Positions 16,787 through 29,088 of a DNA stretch of 64,000 bases are shown piece by piece; position 1 is the stretch's first letter; each line of letters begins with the position of its first letter. Location of the stretch: the NCBI RefSeq assembly GCF_000210095.1, contig NC_021039.1:1640107-1704106 (forward strand), written 5' to 3'. A program made the translations under genes and the position numbers. Origin of the DNA: Ruminococcus champanellensis 18P13 = JCM 17042 (GTDB taxonomy: Bacteria; Bacillota; Clostridia; Oscillospirales; Ruminococcaceae). The notes under the pieces were generated by a model. The model saw only the letters and a list, made by a program, of their open reading frames with translations. It searched no databases and was not told the DNA's origin.

Positions 16787-18592
16787 ATGCTACAGGCTCT
16801 TGCGTATCCATTTGACAGTCCGGAGCTTCTGCGGCACCGGAAGCAATACCGGCGGCAGCTGCTGGCAGACAACAGTCAGCGGATTCCCAAGCGGATCGCT
16901 GTGCTGGGGGGATCCACCACGGCAGACATTGTGTCCATGCTGGAGCTGTTCCTGCTGAACGAGGGCATTGCCCCGACCTTTTATGAATCCGAGTATGCCC
17001 AGTACTGGCAGGATGCCATGTTTCCCAACGAAACGCTGGCGGCATTCCAGCCGGATCTGATTGTGGTGCATACCACCTGCCGGAATATTACAGAATTTCA
17101 GCAGGATCTGACCCTGTCGGAGGAAGCATGCCGGGAGGCGGTGCAGCGGCAGTATCAGAAGCTGGAAGCCATGTGGGACAAGCTGGCGGAAACCTATCAC
17201 TGTCCCGTGATCCAGAATAATTTTGAGTTTCCCTCCTATCGGCTGTTGGGCAGCGCAGATGCCTCCGACCCCCACGGGCTGACCAATTTTGTAACGGAGC
17301 TGAACCGGCTGATCTACGGGTATGCCCGGAAGCATCCCCAGTTTTATGTGCATGATCTGATGAGTCTTGCTGCATGCTACGGGCTGGATCGATGGGCGGA
17401 TCCCAGCTACTGGTATCTGTACAAATACCCCATGGCGCTGCAAGCCATTCCAGATTATGCCTATAGTTTGACCCGGGTGATCCGCTCCATTTACGGCAAA
17501 AATAAAAAAGCCCTGGTGCTGGATCTGGACAATACCCTATGGGGCGGTGTCATCGGGGACGATGGGCAGGCAGGCATCGAAATCGGTCAGGAAACTGCCC
17601 AGGCTCAGGGCTATACGGAATTTCAGCAGTATCTGAAAGCACACAAGCAGCTTGGAGTGCTGCTGAATGTATGCTCCAAGAACGAGCCGGAAAATGCGGA
17701 GCTTGGCTTGCAGCATCCGGAAAACGTGCTGCACCGGGAGGATTTCATCGCAGTGGAGGCTAACTGGGAGCCGAAGGATCAGAACATTCTGCACATTGCC
17801 GATCAGTTGAGTCTGCTGCCGGACAGCTTTGTGTTTGTGGATGATAACCCTGCGGAGCGTGCCATCGTCCGGGGACAGATCCCTGGCATTGCCGTTCCGG
17901 AGATGGGGGAAGTGACGGATTATATCCGGGTACTGGATCACTGCGGCTACTTTGAAATGACCGCTTATTCCAAGGACGATGCAAAGCGGAACGAAATGTA
18001 TCGGGAGAACCTGCAGCGCAGTCAGCAGCAGAAGCAGTATGCCGACTACACGGAGTATCTGGAAAGCCTGGAGATGCAGGCGGAGATCCGGGATTTTTCC
18101 CCGGTATACCTGCCCCGTATCACCCAGCTGACCAATAAAAGCAACCAGTTCAATCTGACTACCCGCCGATACACGGAAAGTGAAATGCAGGCGGTGGCGG
18201 ACAGTCCGGATTACGTCCGTCTGTGCGGACGGCTGCGGGATAAGTTCGGGGACAACGGCATTGTTTCCATTGTGATCGGGCAGAAGCAGGGCACCCAACT
18301 GGATATCATTCTGTGGCTTATGAGCTGCCGGGTGCTGAAGCGGGATATGGAGCTTGCGATGCTGGATACGCTGGTATCCCAGTGCCGGGCGCAGGGGATC
18401 ACCACCCTGCACGGGGTCTACCTGCCCACGGCAAAGAACAAGATGGTGGCAGGGCTGTATGAAGGCTTCGGTTTTGCAAAGCAATCCGAGACCCCAGAGG
18501 GCAGAACCGACTGGCTGCTGGATCTGACGAACTATACAAACCGGAATCATGTGATCCGGGTCAATCAGGAAGGAGAACAGGAACATGCGTGA
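16787..18592 (+). CDS. FkbH-type HAD-IIIC enzyme
   Basis: 601 residues in three parts: an N-terminal SGNH-like segment (AVLGGSTTADIVSMLE, about 40-190), a HAD domain with nucleophile motif DLDNT at 246-250 in KALVLDLDNTLWGGVIGDDG and FVFVDDNPAERAIV, and a C-terminal GNAT-like region (about 420-595, ILWLMSCRVLKRDMELAML). FkbH proteins take 1,3-bisphosphoglycerate and load a glyceryl group on an acyl carrier protein. The next gene encodes such a carrier and overlaps by 8 bases. The substrate in this organism is inferred from family knowledge, not shown by the sequence. Confidence 0.9.
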   Translation: MLQALAYPFDSPELLRHRKQYRRQLLADNSQRIPKRIAVLGGSTTADIVSMLELFLLNEGIAPTFYESEYAQYWQDAMFPNETLAAFQPDLIVVHTTCRNITEFQQDLTLSEEACREAVQRQYQKLEAMWDKLAETYHCPVIQNNFEFPSYRLLGSADASDPHGLTNFVTELNRLIYGYARKHPQFYVHDLMSLAACYGLDRWADPSYWYLYKYPMALQAIPDYAYSLTRVIRSIYGKNKKALVLDLDNTLWGGVIGDDGQAGIEIGQETAQAQGYTEFQQYLKAHKQLGVLLNVCSKNEPENAELGLQHPENVLHREDFIAVEANWEPKDQNILHIADQLSLLPDSFVFVDDNPAERAIVRGQIPGIAVPEMGEVTDYIRVLDHCGYFEMTAYSKDDAKRNEMYRENLQRSQQQKQYADYTEYLESLEMQAEIRDFSPVYLPRITQLTNKSNQFNLTTRRYTESEMQAVADSPDYVRLCGRLRDKFGDNGIVSIVIGQKQGTQLDIILWLMSCRVLKRDMELAMLDTLVSQCRAQGITTLHGVYLPTAKNKMVAGLYEGFGFAKQSETPEGRTDWLLDLTNYTNRNHVIRVNQEGEQEHA

Positions 18593-18818
18593 TACTTACA
18601 AAAAGCTGACAAAGGTATTCCGGGAGGTCTTTGATGATGACAGCATCGAACTGACCCCGGAGACTACTGCAAACGACATTGAAGATTGGGACAGCATTGA
18701 GCATATCAATCTGATCGCCGCCGTGGAGGACGCATTTGGCATGCGGTTCCAGATGCGGGAGGTTTCCGGCATGAAAAACGTGGGGGAAATGGTACAGATC
18801 ATCGAAAGCAGAACGTAA
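18585..18818 (+). CDS. Acyl carrier protein
   Basis: 77 residues, acidic and helical, with the 4'-phosphopantetheine site Ser37 in WDSIEHINLIAAVEDAF. It differs from the fatty-acid ACP in having DSIEH in place of DSL, as carriers dedicated to FkbH or surface pathways often do. The start lies inside the FkbH-type gene, so the two are co-translated and probably form an enzyme-carrier pair. It is the last gene before a terminator at 18822, so the operon is 13918-18818. Confidence 0.93.
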   Translation: MRDTYKKLTKVFREVFDDDSIELTPETTANDIEDWDSIEHINLIAAVEDAFGMRFQMREVSGMKNVGEMVQIIESRT

Positions 18819-18821
18819 GGT

Positions 18822-18851
18822 AAAGAGCAGTGCAGATGCGCTGCTCTTTTT
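18822..18851 (+). terminator. Rho-independent terminator of the acylation operon
   Basis: 9-bp stem AAAGAGCAG / CTGCTCTTT (18822-18830 with 18841-18849) extended by GC/GC inside, then TT. Confidence 0.87.
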
Positions 18852-18942
18852 GTATATTCACCGGCTTTGCGCAGATACTATTTGCATCCGGCGGCATTTT
18901 ATGCTTTGCTTAGTGCTGCCATAAAAAGGAGGCAAAAGAACC

Positions 18943-20810
<1,868 letters not shown>

Positions 20811-20833
20811 AGGGAATCCCGCACAATGAAAGA

Positions 20834-20865
20834 AAAAGCCGCCCCGGAGCATCCGGAGCGGCTTT
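20834..20865. terminator. Bidirectional terminator, copy 1
   Basis: Stem AAAAGCCGC / GCGGCTTTT with inner CCGG / CCGG pairs. It lies between convergent enolase (+) and the small membrane protein (-). A 32-base copy with identical sequence is found at 21385-21416. Confidence 0.88.
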
Positions 20866-20892
20866 TCAGGTAATGTCGCGTAAAGCTTGTGC

Positions 20893-21324
20893 CTACATGT
20901 CGGCTTTATTTTGTGCAAGCATGCTAAGGGATCGAGCAGAATCCGGATCAGCCTGCCAGCCTTCGCCGCTGATGATCCAGCCTGTGCTTCCGTCACTGGA
21001 AATGACGATGCCCGTATGATCTTGCCGGATCATACACAGAGAGATGGTCTGCCGGGCGAGTGTATTGGAATCCGGTGTTTTGTCACGGTGGGAAACCTGC
21101 AAGCCATTGAGCATTTCTACTGCCTGGTTGATCTCCTCCCAGCTTAGCTGGACGCTTTTCGTCCCTGATTCCGTATAAAGCAGCGCCTCCTGGATCTCAT
21201 CAGATTTCAGAGTGGAGAATGGCTTGGATGGACGAAGGAAAAAGCCGATGGATGCAGCGGTAAGCAGAACAGCTGCTGAAGCAATTGCGATCATCTTCTG
21301 GCGGGTTGAAGCCTTTGCAAACAT
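20893..21324 (-). CDS. Hypothetical membrane-anchored protein
   Basis: 143 residues. A basic start and one membrane segment at about 10-29 (KMIAIASAAVLLTAASIGFF) are followed by an extracytoplasmic domain of about 110 residues with no motif that I recognise; ISLCMIRQDHTGIVISSDGS suggests a small beta-rich fold. It could be an uncleaved signal anchor. AAGGAGGGATACTT precedes the start, and it is a single-gene unit with its own promoter and terminator. The gene lies beside the GH26 gene but in a separate unit. Confidence 0.7.
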   Translation of the reverse strand: MFAKASTRQKMIAIASAAVLLTAASIGFFLRPSKPFSTLKSDEIQEALLYTESGTKSVQLSWEEINQAVEMLNGLQVSHRDKTPDSNTLARQTISLCMIRQDHTGIVISSDGSTGWIISGEGWQADPDSARSLSMLAQNKADM

Positions 21325-21347
21325 AAGTATCCCTCCTTTTTTATAAT

Positions 21348-21376
21348 ATTATAACACATACATTTATATTGTGTAA
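21348..21376 (-). promoter_or_regulatory. Promoter of the small membrane protein gene
   Basis: On the minus strand TTACAC (21376-21371), a 17-base spacer and TATAAT (21353-21348), 24 bases before the start. Confidence 0.7.
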
Positions 21377-21384
21377 CTATGCAT

Positions 21385-21416
21385 AAAAGCCGCCCCGGAG
21401 CATCCGGAGCGGCTTT
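21385..21416 (-). terminator. Terminator of the GH26 gene, copy 2
   Basis: The same 32 bases as at 20834-20865, located just after the GH26 stop. Read on the minus strand it ends in TTTTATG. Confidence 0.85.
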
Positions 21417-21436
21417 CTGCTTTTGTGTGTAAGAGA

Positions 21437-23587
21437 TTATTTACCCAGCATGGTGTGCTTGAGCAGAGCCAGGTCATATGCATTCAGCACGCCGTCTCCG
21501 TTCAGATCGGCACGCTTTGCCTGATCGGCAGTCAGCTTACCGCTCTTGATCAGATACTTCTGGAGAAGTACCACGTCGCTGACGCTGAGTTTGCCGTCCA
21601 GATTGATATCGCCGGTGAGAATGTCATCGCCCACATAGCTTACGGTCAGGTAGTCAAAATATGTCCAGCCCTCGCCGCTTTCTACCTTGATTGTATTCTT
21701 GCCTGCCTTCAGCTCTACCACGATGGCATCGCTCTCTCCAAACAGGATGGAATAGGGGAAGAAAGCCTCGCCAACTGCGGTACCGTTGACGTAGAGGTTC
21801 TGGGTCTTGCCGTTTTTCTCAAAGTTCTGCTGATAACCATAGCGGATGGCGTACTTGCCTGCCTTTTCTACGGTTACAGTCTGCTCGATGTAGTCGCCCT
21901 CTCCCTGGAGGTACACATATTTTCCACCAGAGCAGTAATCGTAAGCAACGGTCGTGGTGCCCTTGTTGGTCTGGATGTTGCCGTCCTCGCACTCATAGGC
22001 ACCTTCCACGTTCCAGTTGCCTCCGTTGCCCCGTGCATAGCCGTACAGGTCATTGGGCACCTCGTCCAGTGTTACGACATAGTCGCTGTTATAGATCTTG
22101 TCCAGCATTTCCTTGGTATTGGTGGTACCGTTGGTGATGAAATCTCCGTACCAGGGGCAGAAGTAAGACCACCATGCGCCTTCATTCACCATGTTGGTAA
22201 TGTCCGGGATCACGTCGTTTTCTGCCAGTGCTACCATCTTGGTGTCGTTGGTGTCATTCACCAGGGTCAGAAAGACAGAGGTTGCAGCAGAGGTGTTCCA
22301 GGTGTAGGGAGAGCCCTCGTACTTGTCGTATGCAACCATGTCTACATAGTCGTTCCCCGGATACCACTGTGCAGAATTTGCATAGTCGTACAGGTTTACT
22401 TCCCAGATGCAGTTGTGGATGCCGTATTCTTCGGTCAGGGTGGTGTACAGCAGCTTCCACAGCTCCTTGTATACCTCTGCGCCGGAGGAACCCCACCAGA
22501 ACCATGCGCCGGAGCCGTTGGTATTGTTGTTGCCTTCAGCCTCGTGGAAGGGACGGAAAATGATCGGTACATTTGCGTCCTGAAGGATTAACAGCTGCTC
22601 AGCCAGATCCTCGATTGCCAGCATCAGATATTTGTATTCCTTTGTGGTAGGATCCAGGCAGTTTGCAGTGTTGAAAGAGGAGGTGGGCTTGTAGGTACAC
22701 TTCTGCCAGTCCAGCTGATCTCCCAGGGTGTAGGAGTCAAAGTCCTGGGGCACGTTGATGTGCCAGCTAGCAGTGGCAATGCCGCCGCAGTTTGCCACCC
22801 AGTTGATGACACGGCCGGTGGTGCCGTCCTCCCAGCCGTAGAGGGGATTGTAGTTCATGAAATCGAAGCCCCGGATCACGGGGTATTTGCCTGTGGTCTC
22901 ATAGATGTACCGGAATTCCAGCTCGGTGTCCCCGTTGTTGCCGCCCCCGTAGATCTCCTGCTGACCGGAGATGATGTGGTTGCCGTACTGACCGGTCATG
23001 TACTTCATCAGCGCCTTGGTCTCGGCAGTGGCATTTTTGTCGCAGGGATCCGGCGCAATGTTCAGCTCCGGCATATCTGCAAAGTCAAAGGTGACGGTGT
23101 CGTAGAGAATGAAGCCCCAGCTGCCGGTAGCACCCACTTCAATGGTGTGCTTGCCCTTTTCCAGGTAAAAGAAGCCGAAGCTGGAATCCTCCCACTTTTC
23201 GTTATTGGCAATGTAGATGGAGCTTTTGACATCTCCGTCAATTGCCAGGGTCTGCATTCTGGTGGTGCCCGGATCACCCAGGTACATCCAGCATCTTGTG
23301 GTGAGCTCGTACATGGCATTCTCCGGTACATCCACCTCAAAGGTCATGCCGCCGGCGTTCCCTGCCCATACGAAACCATCTCCGCTGTAGCCCGGATACT
23401 CCGTGCCGTACACATTGGTGGTGACGCTGGCGCCGGTCAGCAGGGTGCAGTCCTCCGCTTCGGCAGTGAACAGCGGCGCTGCATCAGCCCCTGTGTCGGC
23501 TGCCTGAACCGGAACGAAGATGCCGGCGGTCAGCATCATTGCGCTGGCAGTGAGGGCACTGCCCAGTCGCTTTACGAATGAATTCAT
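21437..23587 (-). CDS. GH26 beta-mannanase with two CBM35-like modules and a dockerin
   Basis: 716 residues, secreted. Signal peptide 1-30; CBM35-like module about 38-175 (YSGDGFVWAGNAGG); GH26 catalytic domain about 185-510 with acid/base Glu349 in RPFHEAEG and nucleophile Glu456 in ALAEND; a second CBM35-like module about 527-652; type I dockerin 657-716 with repeats GDINLDGKLSVSDVVLLQKY and ADLNGDGVLNAYDLALLKH. GH26 enzymes cleave beta-1,4-mannan. The dockerin would plug it into a cohesin of a cellulosome at the cell surface. Promoter at 23620-23648; terminator just after the stop. Confidence 0.93.
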   Translation of the reverse strand: MNSFVKRLGSALTASAMMLTAGIFVPVQAADTGADAAPLFTAEAEDCTLLTGASVTTNVYGTEYPGYSGDGFVWAGNAGGMTFEVDVPENAMYELTTRCWMYLGDPGTTRMQTLAIDGDVKSSIYIANNEKWEDSSFGFFYLEKGKHTIEVGATGSWGFILYDTVTFDFADMPELNIAPDPCDKNATAETKALMKYMTGQYGNHIISGQQEIYGGGNNGDTELEFRYIYETTGKYPVIRGFDFMNYNPLYGWEDGTTGRVINWVANCGGIATASWHINVPQDFDSYTLGDQLDWQKCTYKPTSSFNTANCLDPTTKEYKYLMLAIEDLAEQLLILQDANVPIIFRPFHEAEGNNNTNGSGAWFWWGSSGAEVYKELWKLLYTTLTEEYGIHNCIWEVNLYDYANSAQWYPGNDYVDMVAYDKYEGSPYTWNTSAATSVFLTLVNDTNDTKMVALAENDVIPDITNMVNEGAWWSYFCPWYGDFITNGTTNTKEMLDKIYNSDYVVTLDEVPNDLYGYARGNGGNWNVEGAYECEDGNIQTNKGTTTVAYDYCSGGKYVYLQGEGDYIEQTVTVEKAGKYAIRYGYQQNFEKNGKTQNLYVNGTAVGEAFFPYSILFGESDAIVVELKAGKNTIKVESGEGWTYFDYLTVSYVGDDILTGDINLDGKLSVSDVVLLQKYLIKSGKLTADQAKRADLNGDGVLNAYDLALLKHTMLGK

Positions 23588-23619
23588 AAGAAAACCTCCC
23601 TGTATGATTTTATGTTAAT

Positions 23620-23648
23620 ATTATGCCACGTTTGTTTGAAAACTTCAA
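23620..23648 (-). promoter_or_regulatory. Promoter of the GH26 gene
   Basis: Minus strand TTGAAG (23648-23643), 17 bases, CATAAT (23625-23620). The -35 hexamer is the same as that of the pectate lyase gene. Confidence 0.72.
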
Positions 23649-23725
23649 GTACTTTTCATAAAAAACTCGAAAAAATGTGCATATTAAATAAAGAATCCGT
23701 TAAGTTATGGAAGGATGAATTGAAT

Positions 23726-23754
23726 AAAACGGTTGCTTAAATAATATTAGCAAC
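23726..23754 (-). terminator. Weak terminator of the sirtuin gene
   Basis: Minus strand hairpin GTTGCT / AGCAAC around the stop codon, followed by CGTTTTATT. Short stem, so efficiency is uncertain. Confidence 0.4.
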
Positions 23755-24478
23755 TGATTTGGTTAAGTACACTGCCGATCTTGTCCCGGATCAGAAGATC
23801 CACGCTGCCGTCCATCTGGGTCTCACCGCAGTTGATGAGTACCGATGCATTGCCCCGGAAATACTGCAAAAAGCCGGCTGCCGGATATACATTCAGGGAG
23901 GTGCCGCCCACGATCAGCAGATCCGCCTGCTGCAATGCAGCAATGCTCTGAGAGATCATATCACTGTCCAGGGATTCCTCGTACAGTACCACATCCGGCT
24001 TGATGATGCCGCCACAGCTGCAACGGGGGATGCCTGTGCTTCTGCGAATGTAATCCGCAGAATATGCCCTGCCGCAGTCCATGCAGTAGTTCCGCTCCAC
24101 CGAACCGTGCAGCTCCAGCACATGTTTGCTGCCGGCTTTCTGGTGCAGTCCGTCGATGTTCTGGGTGACGACTGCCCGGAGCCTGCCTGCCTGTTCCAGC
24201 TGGGCGAGCTTATAGTGTGCGGCATTTGGCTGGGGCATAAAGGGATGGTCACACAGCAGGATCTTTTTTCGATAGAAAGTGTAGAATTCTTTTGTATGGT
24301 TCAGGAAGAAGCGATGGCTCAGGATCTCCTCCGGGGGATAGTCGTACTGCTGGTTGTAAAGGCCGTCCACACTGCGGAAATCCGGGATGCCGCTTTCGGT
24401 GGATACGCCGGCACCGCCAAAAAATACAATGCTGCTGCTCTGGTCGATCATGGCCTGTAGCTGCTGAATCTGATTCAT
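23747..24478 (-). CDS. NAD-dependent protein deacylase, Sir2 family
   Basis: 243 residues. Sirtuin motifs: [16 protein letters not shown] (NAD loop), [12 protein letters not shown], the catalytic His in [11 protein letters not shown], a zinc site of CMDC and CSC cysteines, and [14 protein letters not shown]. The enzyme removes acyl groups from lysines with NAD as co-substrate. It lies between two glycosidase genes but has its own promoter and is divergent from the GH5 gene, so a link to cellulosome function is not implied. AAGGAGG precedes the start. Confidence 0.94.
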   Translation of the reverse strand: MNQIQQLQAMIDQSSSIVFFGGAGVSTESGIPDFRSVDGLYNQQYDYPPEEILSHRFFLNHTKEFYTFYRKKILLCDHPFMPQPNAAHYKLAQLEQAGRLRAVVTQNIDGLHQKAGSKHVLELHGSVERNYCMDCGRAYSADYIRRSTGIPRCSCGGIIKPDVVLYEESLDSDMISQSIAALQQADLLIVGGTSLNVYPAAGFLQYFRGNASVLINCGETQMDGSVDLLIRDKIGSVLNQISC

Positions 24479-24498
24479 AGAAACCCCTCCTTTTTCTC

Positions 24499-24527
24499 AG
24501 TATAGCACTGCTGTATCAGAAAAGCAA
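24499..24527 (-). promoter_or_regulatory. Promoter of the sirtuin gene
   Basis: Minus strand TTGCTT (24527-24522), 17 bases, TATACT (24504-24499), about 20 bases before the start codon. Confidence 0.62.
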
Positions 24528-24535
24528 TTATTTGC

Positions 24536-24564
24536 TTGACTTTTTTAGTGAAATCCTATAAAAT
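24536..24564 (+). promoter_or_regulatory. Promoter of the GH5 gene
   Basis: TTGACT (24536-24541), 17 bases, TAAAAT (24559-24564). It is back to back with the sirtuin promoter. Confidence 0.8.
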
Positions 24565-24600
24565 ATAAGTATCTATCACATTGAGAGGGGCGGAAACATT

Positions 24601-26247
24601 TTGATCAAACAGTTCAAACGTATAGCGGCAATGGGCATGACCCTGTGCATGGTGGCAGCAGGCTGTTTTGCAGCAGGTTTTCCTACGGCATCTGCGGAAG
24701 GAACCACCCAGGATGACTGGCTGCATGTGGAGGGGAACAAGATCTATGACGCATCCGGCAACGAGGTGTGGCTGACAGGCTGTAACTGGTTCGGCTACAA
24801 TGTGGGTAGCCAGGTGTTCGACGGGGTATGGTCCCAGAACATGCACAGCATGCTGCAGCAGATTGCTGACCATGGGTTCAATTTGCTGCGTGTACCCATG
24901 TCAACGGAGCTGCTGCTCCAGTGGAAAAACGGGGATCCGGATCCGGCAACGCCGAAGGTAAACACCTACTCCAATCCGGAACTGTCCGTGGAGGGGGTGG
25001 AAGGCGGTACAGTGAAGTACAGCTTTGACATCTGGAATCAGGCAGTGCAATGGTGTAAAGAAGCGGGCATCAAAATCATGATTGACGTACACAGTGCCGA
25101 GACTGCTTCTGCCGGTCATCAGATTCACCTCTGGTATACGGACAAGTTCAGCACGGAGGATTGGTGTACGGGCTTGGAGTGGTTTGCGGACTATTACAAG
25201 GATGATGACACCATTCTAGCCATCGACCTGAAGAATGAACCCCATGGTACGGCGGATGAACCGGATATCATGGCAAAGTGGGATAATACCACGGACGCCA
25301 ACAACTGGAAGTACGCGGCAGAGACCTGTGCGAACCGGGTGCTGGACGTGAACCCTAACCTGTTGATTATGATCGAAGGCGTGGAGGTATACCCCATGGA
25401 GGGTTACGACTGGACGACGCCTCGCATTGATTACACCACCATGACCGAGTACTATCATCATACCTGGTGGGGTGCATGCTTCCGGGGACAGCGGGAGTAC
25501 CCGATTACTCTAAAGAATCCCCAGTATCAGAAACAGGTGGTATTCTCTCCCCATGACTACGGGCCTCTGGTATGGACTCAGACCTGGTTTGACAAGGATT
25601 TCACCCAAGAGACTCTGATGGAGGATTGCTGGTATGACAACTGGGCGTTTATTTATGAGGAGAACATTGCGCCGCTGCTGATCGGCGAGTGGGGTGGCTT
25701 TATTGACGAGGAGCATGACGCAGACGGGAAGAACACCAAGTGGATGACCTATTTGCGGGACTATATGATCGAGAAGCATATCCATCATACCTTCTGGTGC
25801 TTCAACGAAAACTCCGGTGATACCGGCGGGCTGGTTTACGACAATTTCTCCACCTGGGATGAGGCGAAGTACGCACTGGTAAAGCCGGCGCTGTGGCAGA
25901 CGGAGGACGGTGCCTTTATCGGTCTGGATCACGAGATCCCATTGGGGGTCAACGGGGTTTCCCTGGGCGAGTATACGGATGGCAAGACCACACCCGGCAC
26001 TACAGCAGTGACGGATGAGCAGGGCAATCCGGTGACTGTGACCACTGCCAAGCCCATTCTGCAGGGTGACTTCAACAGCGACGGCAAGCTGAACGCACTG
26101 GATGTGGTGATCTTCAAGCGCTACATCATCGGTCACACGGATCTGGAGACCCTGGACGCTGAAATTGCAGATTTCAACCGGGACGGTACGGTGAACATTG
26201 CGGATCTGGTGGCTATGATCCGATATCTGACCCAGGAAAAAACCTGA
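24601..26247 (+). CDS. GH5 endoglucanase with dockerin
   Basis: 548 residues, secreted. Signal peptide about 1-32; GH5 (clan A) catalytic domain about 37-445 with acid/base Glu213 in [10 protein letters not shown] and nucleophile Glu363 in LLIGEWGGF; a short Thr-rich linker; type I dockerin about 488-546 with [20 protein letters not shown] and [20 protein letters not shown]. Endo-beta-1,4-glucanase (cellulase) activity is likely, although GH5 also includes mannanases. The start is a TTG with GAGGGG ten bases upstream; it gives the signal peptide a basic start (IKQFKR), while the next ATG would remove it. Confidence 0.92.
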   Translation: MIKQFKRIAAMGMTLCMVAAGCFAAGFPTASAEGTTQDDWLHVEGNKIYDASGNEVWLTGCNWFGYNVGSQVFDGVWSQNMHSMLQQIADHGFNLLRVPMSTELLLQWKNGDPDPATPKVNTYSNPELSVEGVEGGTVKYSFDIWNQAVQWCKEAGIKIMIDVHSAETASAGHQIHLWYTDKFSTEDWCTGLEWFADYYKDDDTILAIDLKNEPHGTADEPDIMAKWDNTTDANNWKYAAETCANRVLDVNPNLLIMIEGVEVYPMEGYDWTTPRIDYTTMTEYYHHTWWGACFRGQREYPITLKNPQYQKQVVFSPHDYGPLVWTQTWFDKDFTQETLMEDCWYDNWAFIYEENIAPLLIGEWGGFIDEEHDADGKNTKWMTYLRDYMIEKHIHHTFWCFNENSGDTGGLVYDNFSTWDEAKYALVKPALWQTEDGAFIGLDHEIPLGVNGVSLGEYTDGKTTPGTTAVTDEQGNPVTVTTAKPILQGDFNSDGKLNALDVVIFKRYIIGHTDLETLDAEIADFNRDGTVNIADLVAMIRYLTQEKT

Positions 26248-26256
26248 GAAAAACCC

Positions 26257-26285
26257 TTGACAGTGGTGTAAAAATGTGATAAAAT
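26257..26285 (+). promoter_or_regulatory. Promoter of the rplU operon
   Basis: TTGACA (26257-26262), 17 bases, TAAAAT (26280-26285), only ten bases after the GH5 stop codon. Confidence 0.85.
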
Positions 26286-26289
26286 AAAT

Positions 26290-26370
26290 AAGCCGCATGT
26301 GATGGGCAGGAAAAGTGATGTGCATGCATCCGCCTCTCGCAGCGAGTTTTTAGAAAAAGGCAGGTGCCAG
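26290..26370 (+). ncRNA. Probable ribosomal protein L21 leader
   Basis: The untranslated leader between the promoter and rplU is about 85 bases long and can form short stems (for example CTCGCAGCGAG near 26335). L21 leaders that regulate rplU by feedback occur at this position in many Firmicutes. The call rests on position and on the length of the leader; I could not check it against the covariance model. Confidence 0.45.
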
Positions 26371-26374
26371 AATC

Positions 26375-26686
26375 ATGTACGCAGTGATTGAAACAGGCGG
26401 AAAGCAGTATCAGGTCAGCGAAGGCGATGAGATCTTCATCGAGAAGCTGCCGGTAGAGGCTGACGCAGCAGTAAGCTTTGACAAGGTAATCGCAATCGGC
26501 GCAGAAAGCGGTCTGACTGTCGGAACTCCTTACGTTGCAGGTGCAACCGTTGAAGCCAAGGTGCTCAAGAACGGCAAGGCTAAGAAGATCACAGTCTTCA
26601 CCTACAAGCCGAAGAAGGGCGAAAAGACCAAGATGGGTCACAGACAGCCCTATACCAAGCTTAAGATCGAAGCAATCAAGGCATAA
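26375..26686 (+). CDS. rplU: 50S ribosomal protein L21
   Basis: 103 residues. [18 protein letters not shown] at the start and [16 protein letters not shown] at the end are conserved L21 sequences. L21 binds 23S rRNA in the large subunit. It is the first gene of the usual Firmicutes set rplU-prp-rpmA; the last base of its stop codon is the first base of the prp start codon. Confidence 0.98.
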   Translation: MYAVIETGGKQYQVSEGDEIFIEKLPVEADAAVSFDKVIAIGAESGLTVGTPYVAGATVEAKVLKNGKAKKITVFTYKPKKGEKTKMGHRQPYTKLKIEAIKA

Positions 26687-27009
26687 TGATTGCCGCAAGA
26701 TTCCGCAGCTGCGGTGGTGTGCTGTGCGGACTCCAGATCAGCGGACATGCCGATTTCGGGGATGCGGGCTACGATATCGTATGTGCATCCGTCTCCTCGG
26801 CAGTACAGCTGACAACCAACACAATCACGGAGATCTTCCGGATCCCTGCAAAGGTGGAGGCGTTGGACAACGAGATCCGGATCAGCATCCGGCAGCAGGA
26901 TGACAGCGCAGGGGCAGGCAGCAAGCTGCTTGCGGGGCTGCAATTGCAGCTTCAGTGTCTGTCAGAGGATTATCCGAACAGAATTCAGATGAAGCTTACG
27001 GAGGTGTAA
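26686..27009 (+). CDS. prp: Ribosomal-processing cysteine protease Prp
   Basis: 107 residues. SGHADFGDAGYDIVCASVS holds the catalytic His and Cys of Prp (YsxB), the protease that trims the N-terminal extension of ribosomal protein L27. It stands between rplU and rpmA as in other Firmicutes, and the substrate L27 encoded by the next gene carries the cleavage motif, so enzyme and substrate agree. The start ATG overlaps the rplU stop by one base. Confidence 0.93.
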   Translation: MIAARFRSCGGVLCGLQISGHADFGDAGYDIVCASVSSAVQLTTNTITEIFRIPAKVEALDNEIRISIRQQDDSAGAGSKLLAGLQLQLQCLSEDYPNRIQMKLTEV

Positions 27010-27012
27010 GAA

Positions 27013-27297
27013 ATGCTGAGAATTAGTATGCAGTTTTTTGCGCATAAGAAGGGAATGGGTTCCACTAAGAACGGTCGTGACTCTGAGTCCAAGCGTCTTG
27101 GTGTGAAGCGTGCAGACGGTCAGTTCGTTGTAGCAGGCAACATTCTCGTGCGTCAGAGAGGCACACATATTCATCCGGGCGAGGGCGTTGGCATCGGTTC
27201 CGATGACACCCTGTTCGCAAAGATCGATGGTACTGTAAAATTCGAGCGTGTAGGTCGGGACCGCAAGAAGGTTTCCGTTTACGCTGTTGAGCAGTAA
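27013..27297 (+). CDS. rpmA: 50S ribosomal protein L27, Prp-processed form
   Basis: 94 residues. The N-terminal extension [10 protein letters not shown] precedes [20 protein letters not shown]. In Firmicutes Prp cleaves after the QFFA sequence to expose the L27 N-terminus that reaches the peptidyl transferase centre. The extension and site are intact here. It starts 3 bases after prp, and a terminator at 27321 ends the operon. Confidence 0.98.
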   Translation: MLRISMQFFAHKKGMGSTKNGRDSESKRLGVKRADGQFVVAGNILVRQRGTHIHPGEGVGIGSDDTLFAKIDGTVKFERVGRDRKKVSVYAVEQ

Positions 27298-27320
27298 TCC
27301 GGACGTTTGAAAAACAGAGA

Positions 27321-28677
<1,357 letters not shown>

Positions 28678-28678
28678 T

Positions 28679-29083
28679 ATGCAGACACTAACGGAAAAGC
28701 AGGTCAATGCATACAGCCCCCTGGCGCTGGCGTTCCTGGGGGACAGCGTGTACGAGTGCATGATGCGCAGCCGGATCCTGGGCAGTGCAAATATGCCCAA
28801 CGCCAAGCTGCATAACCTGACGATACGACGGGTATGCGCAGAGTATCAGTCCGCTGCGGTGGATGTGATCCTGCCCATGCTGACGGAACAGGAGCAGACC
28901 GTGCTGCGCCGGGGGAGGAATGCCACCGGAAACACAGTGCCAAAGCATGCGGACGTACAGACTTATCGGCGTGCCACTGCATTGGAGTGTCTGTTCGGTT
29001 ATCTGCATCTTTTGGGGCGGCAGGACAGGCTGGAGGAGCTGTTTGCTCCCATCTGGAATATGGAATTACCAACGGAGGAGTGA
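28679..29083 (+). CDS. mrnC: Mini-ribonuclease III
   Basis: 134 residues. LALAFLGDSVYECMMRSRIL and RRGRNATGNTVPKHADVQTY are the conserved acidic and basic motifs of Mini-III, a dimeric RNase III without a double-stranded RNA-binding domain that matures 23S rRNA ends in Firmicutes. It starts one base after the obgE stop. The gene is co-transcribed with obgE and yebC by spacing. Confidence 0.95.
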   Translation: MQTLTEKQVNAYSPLALAFLGDSVYECMMRSRILGSANMPNAKLHNLTIRRVCAEYQSAAVDVILPMLTEQEQTVLRRGRNATGNTVPKHADVQTYRRATALECLFGYLHLLGRQDRLEELFAPIWNMELPTEE

Positions 29084-29088
29084 TACGA

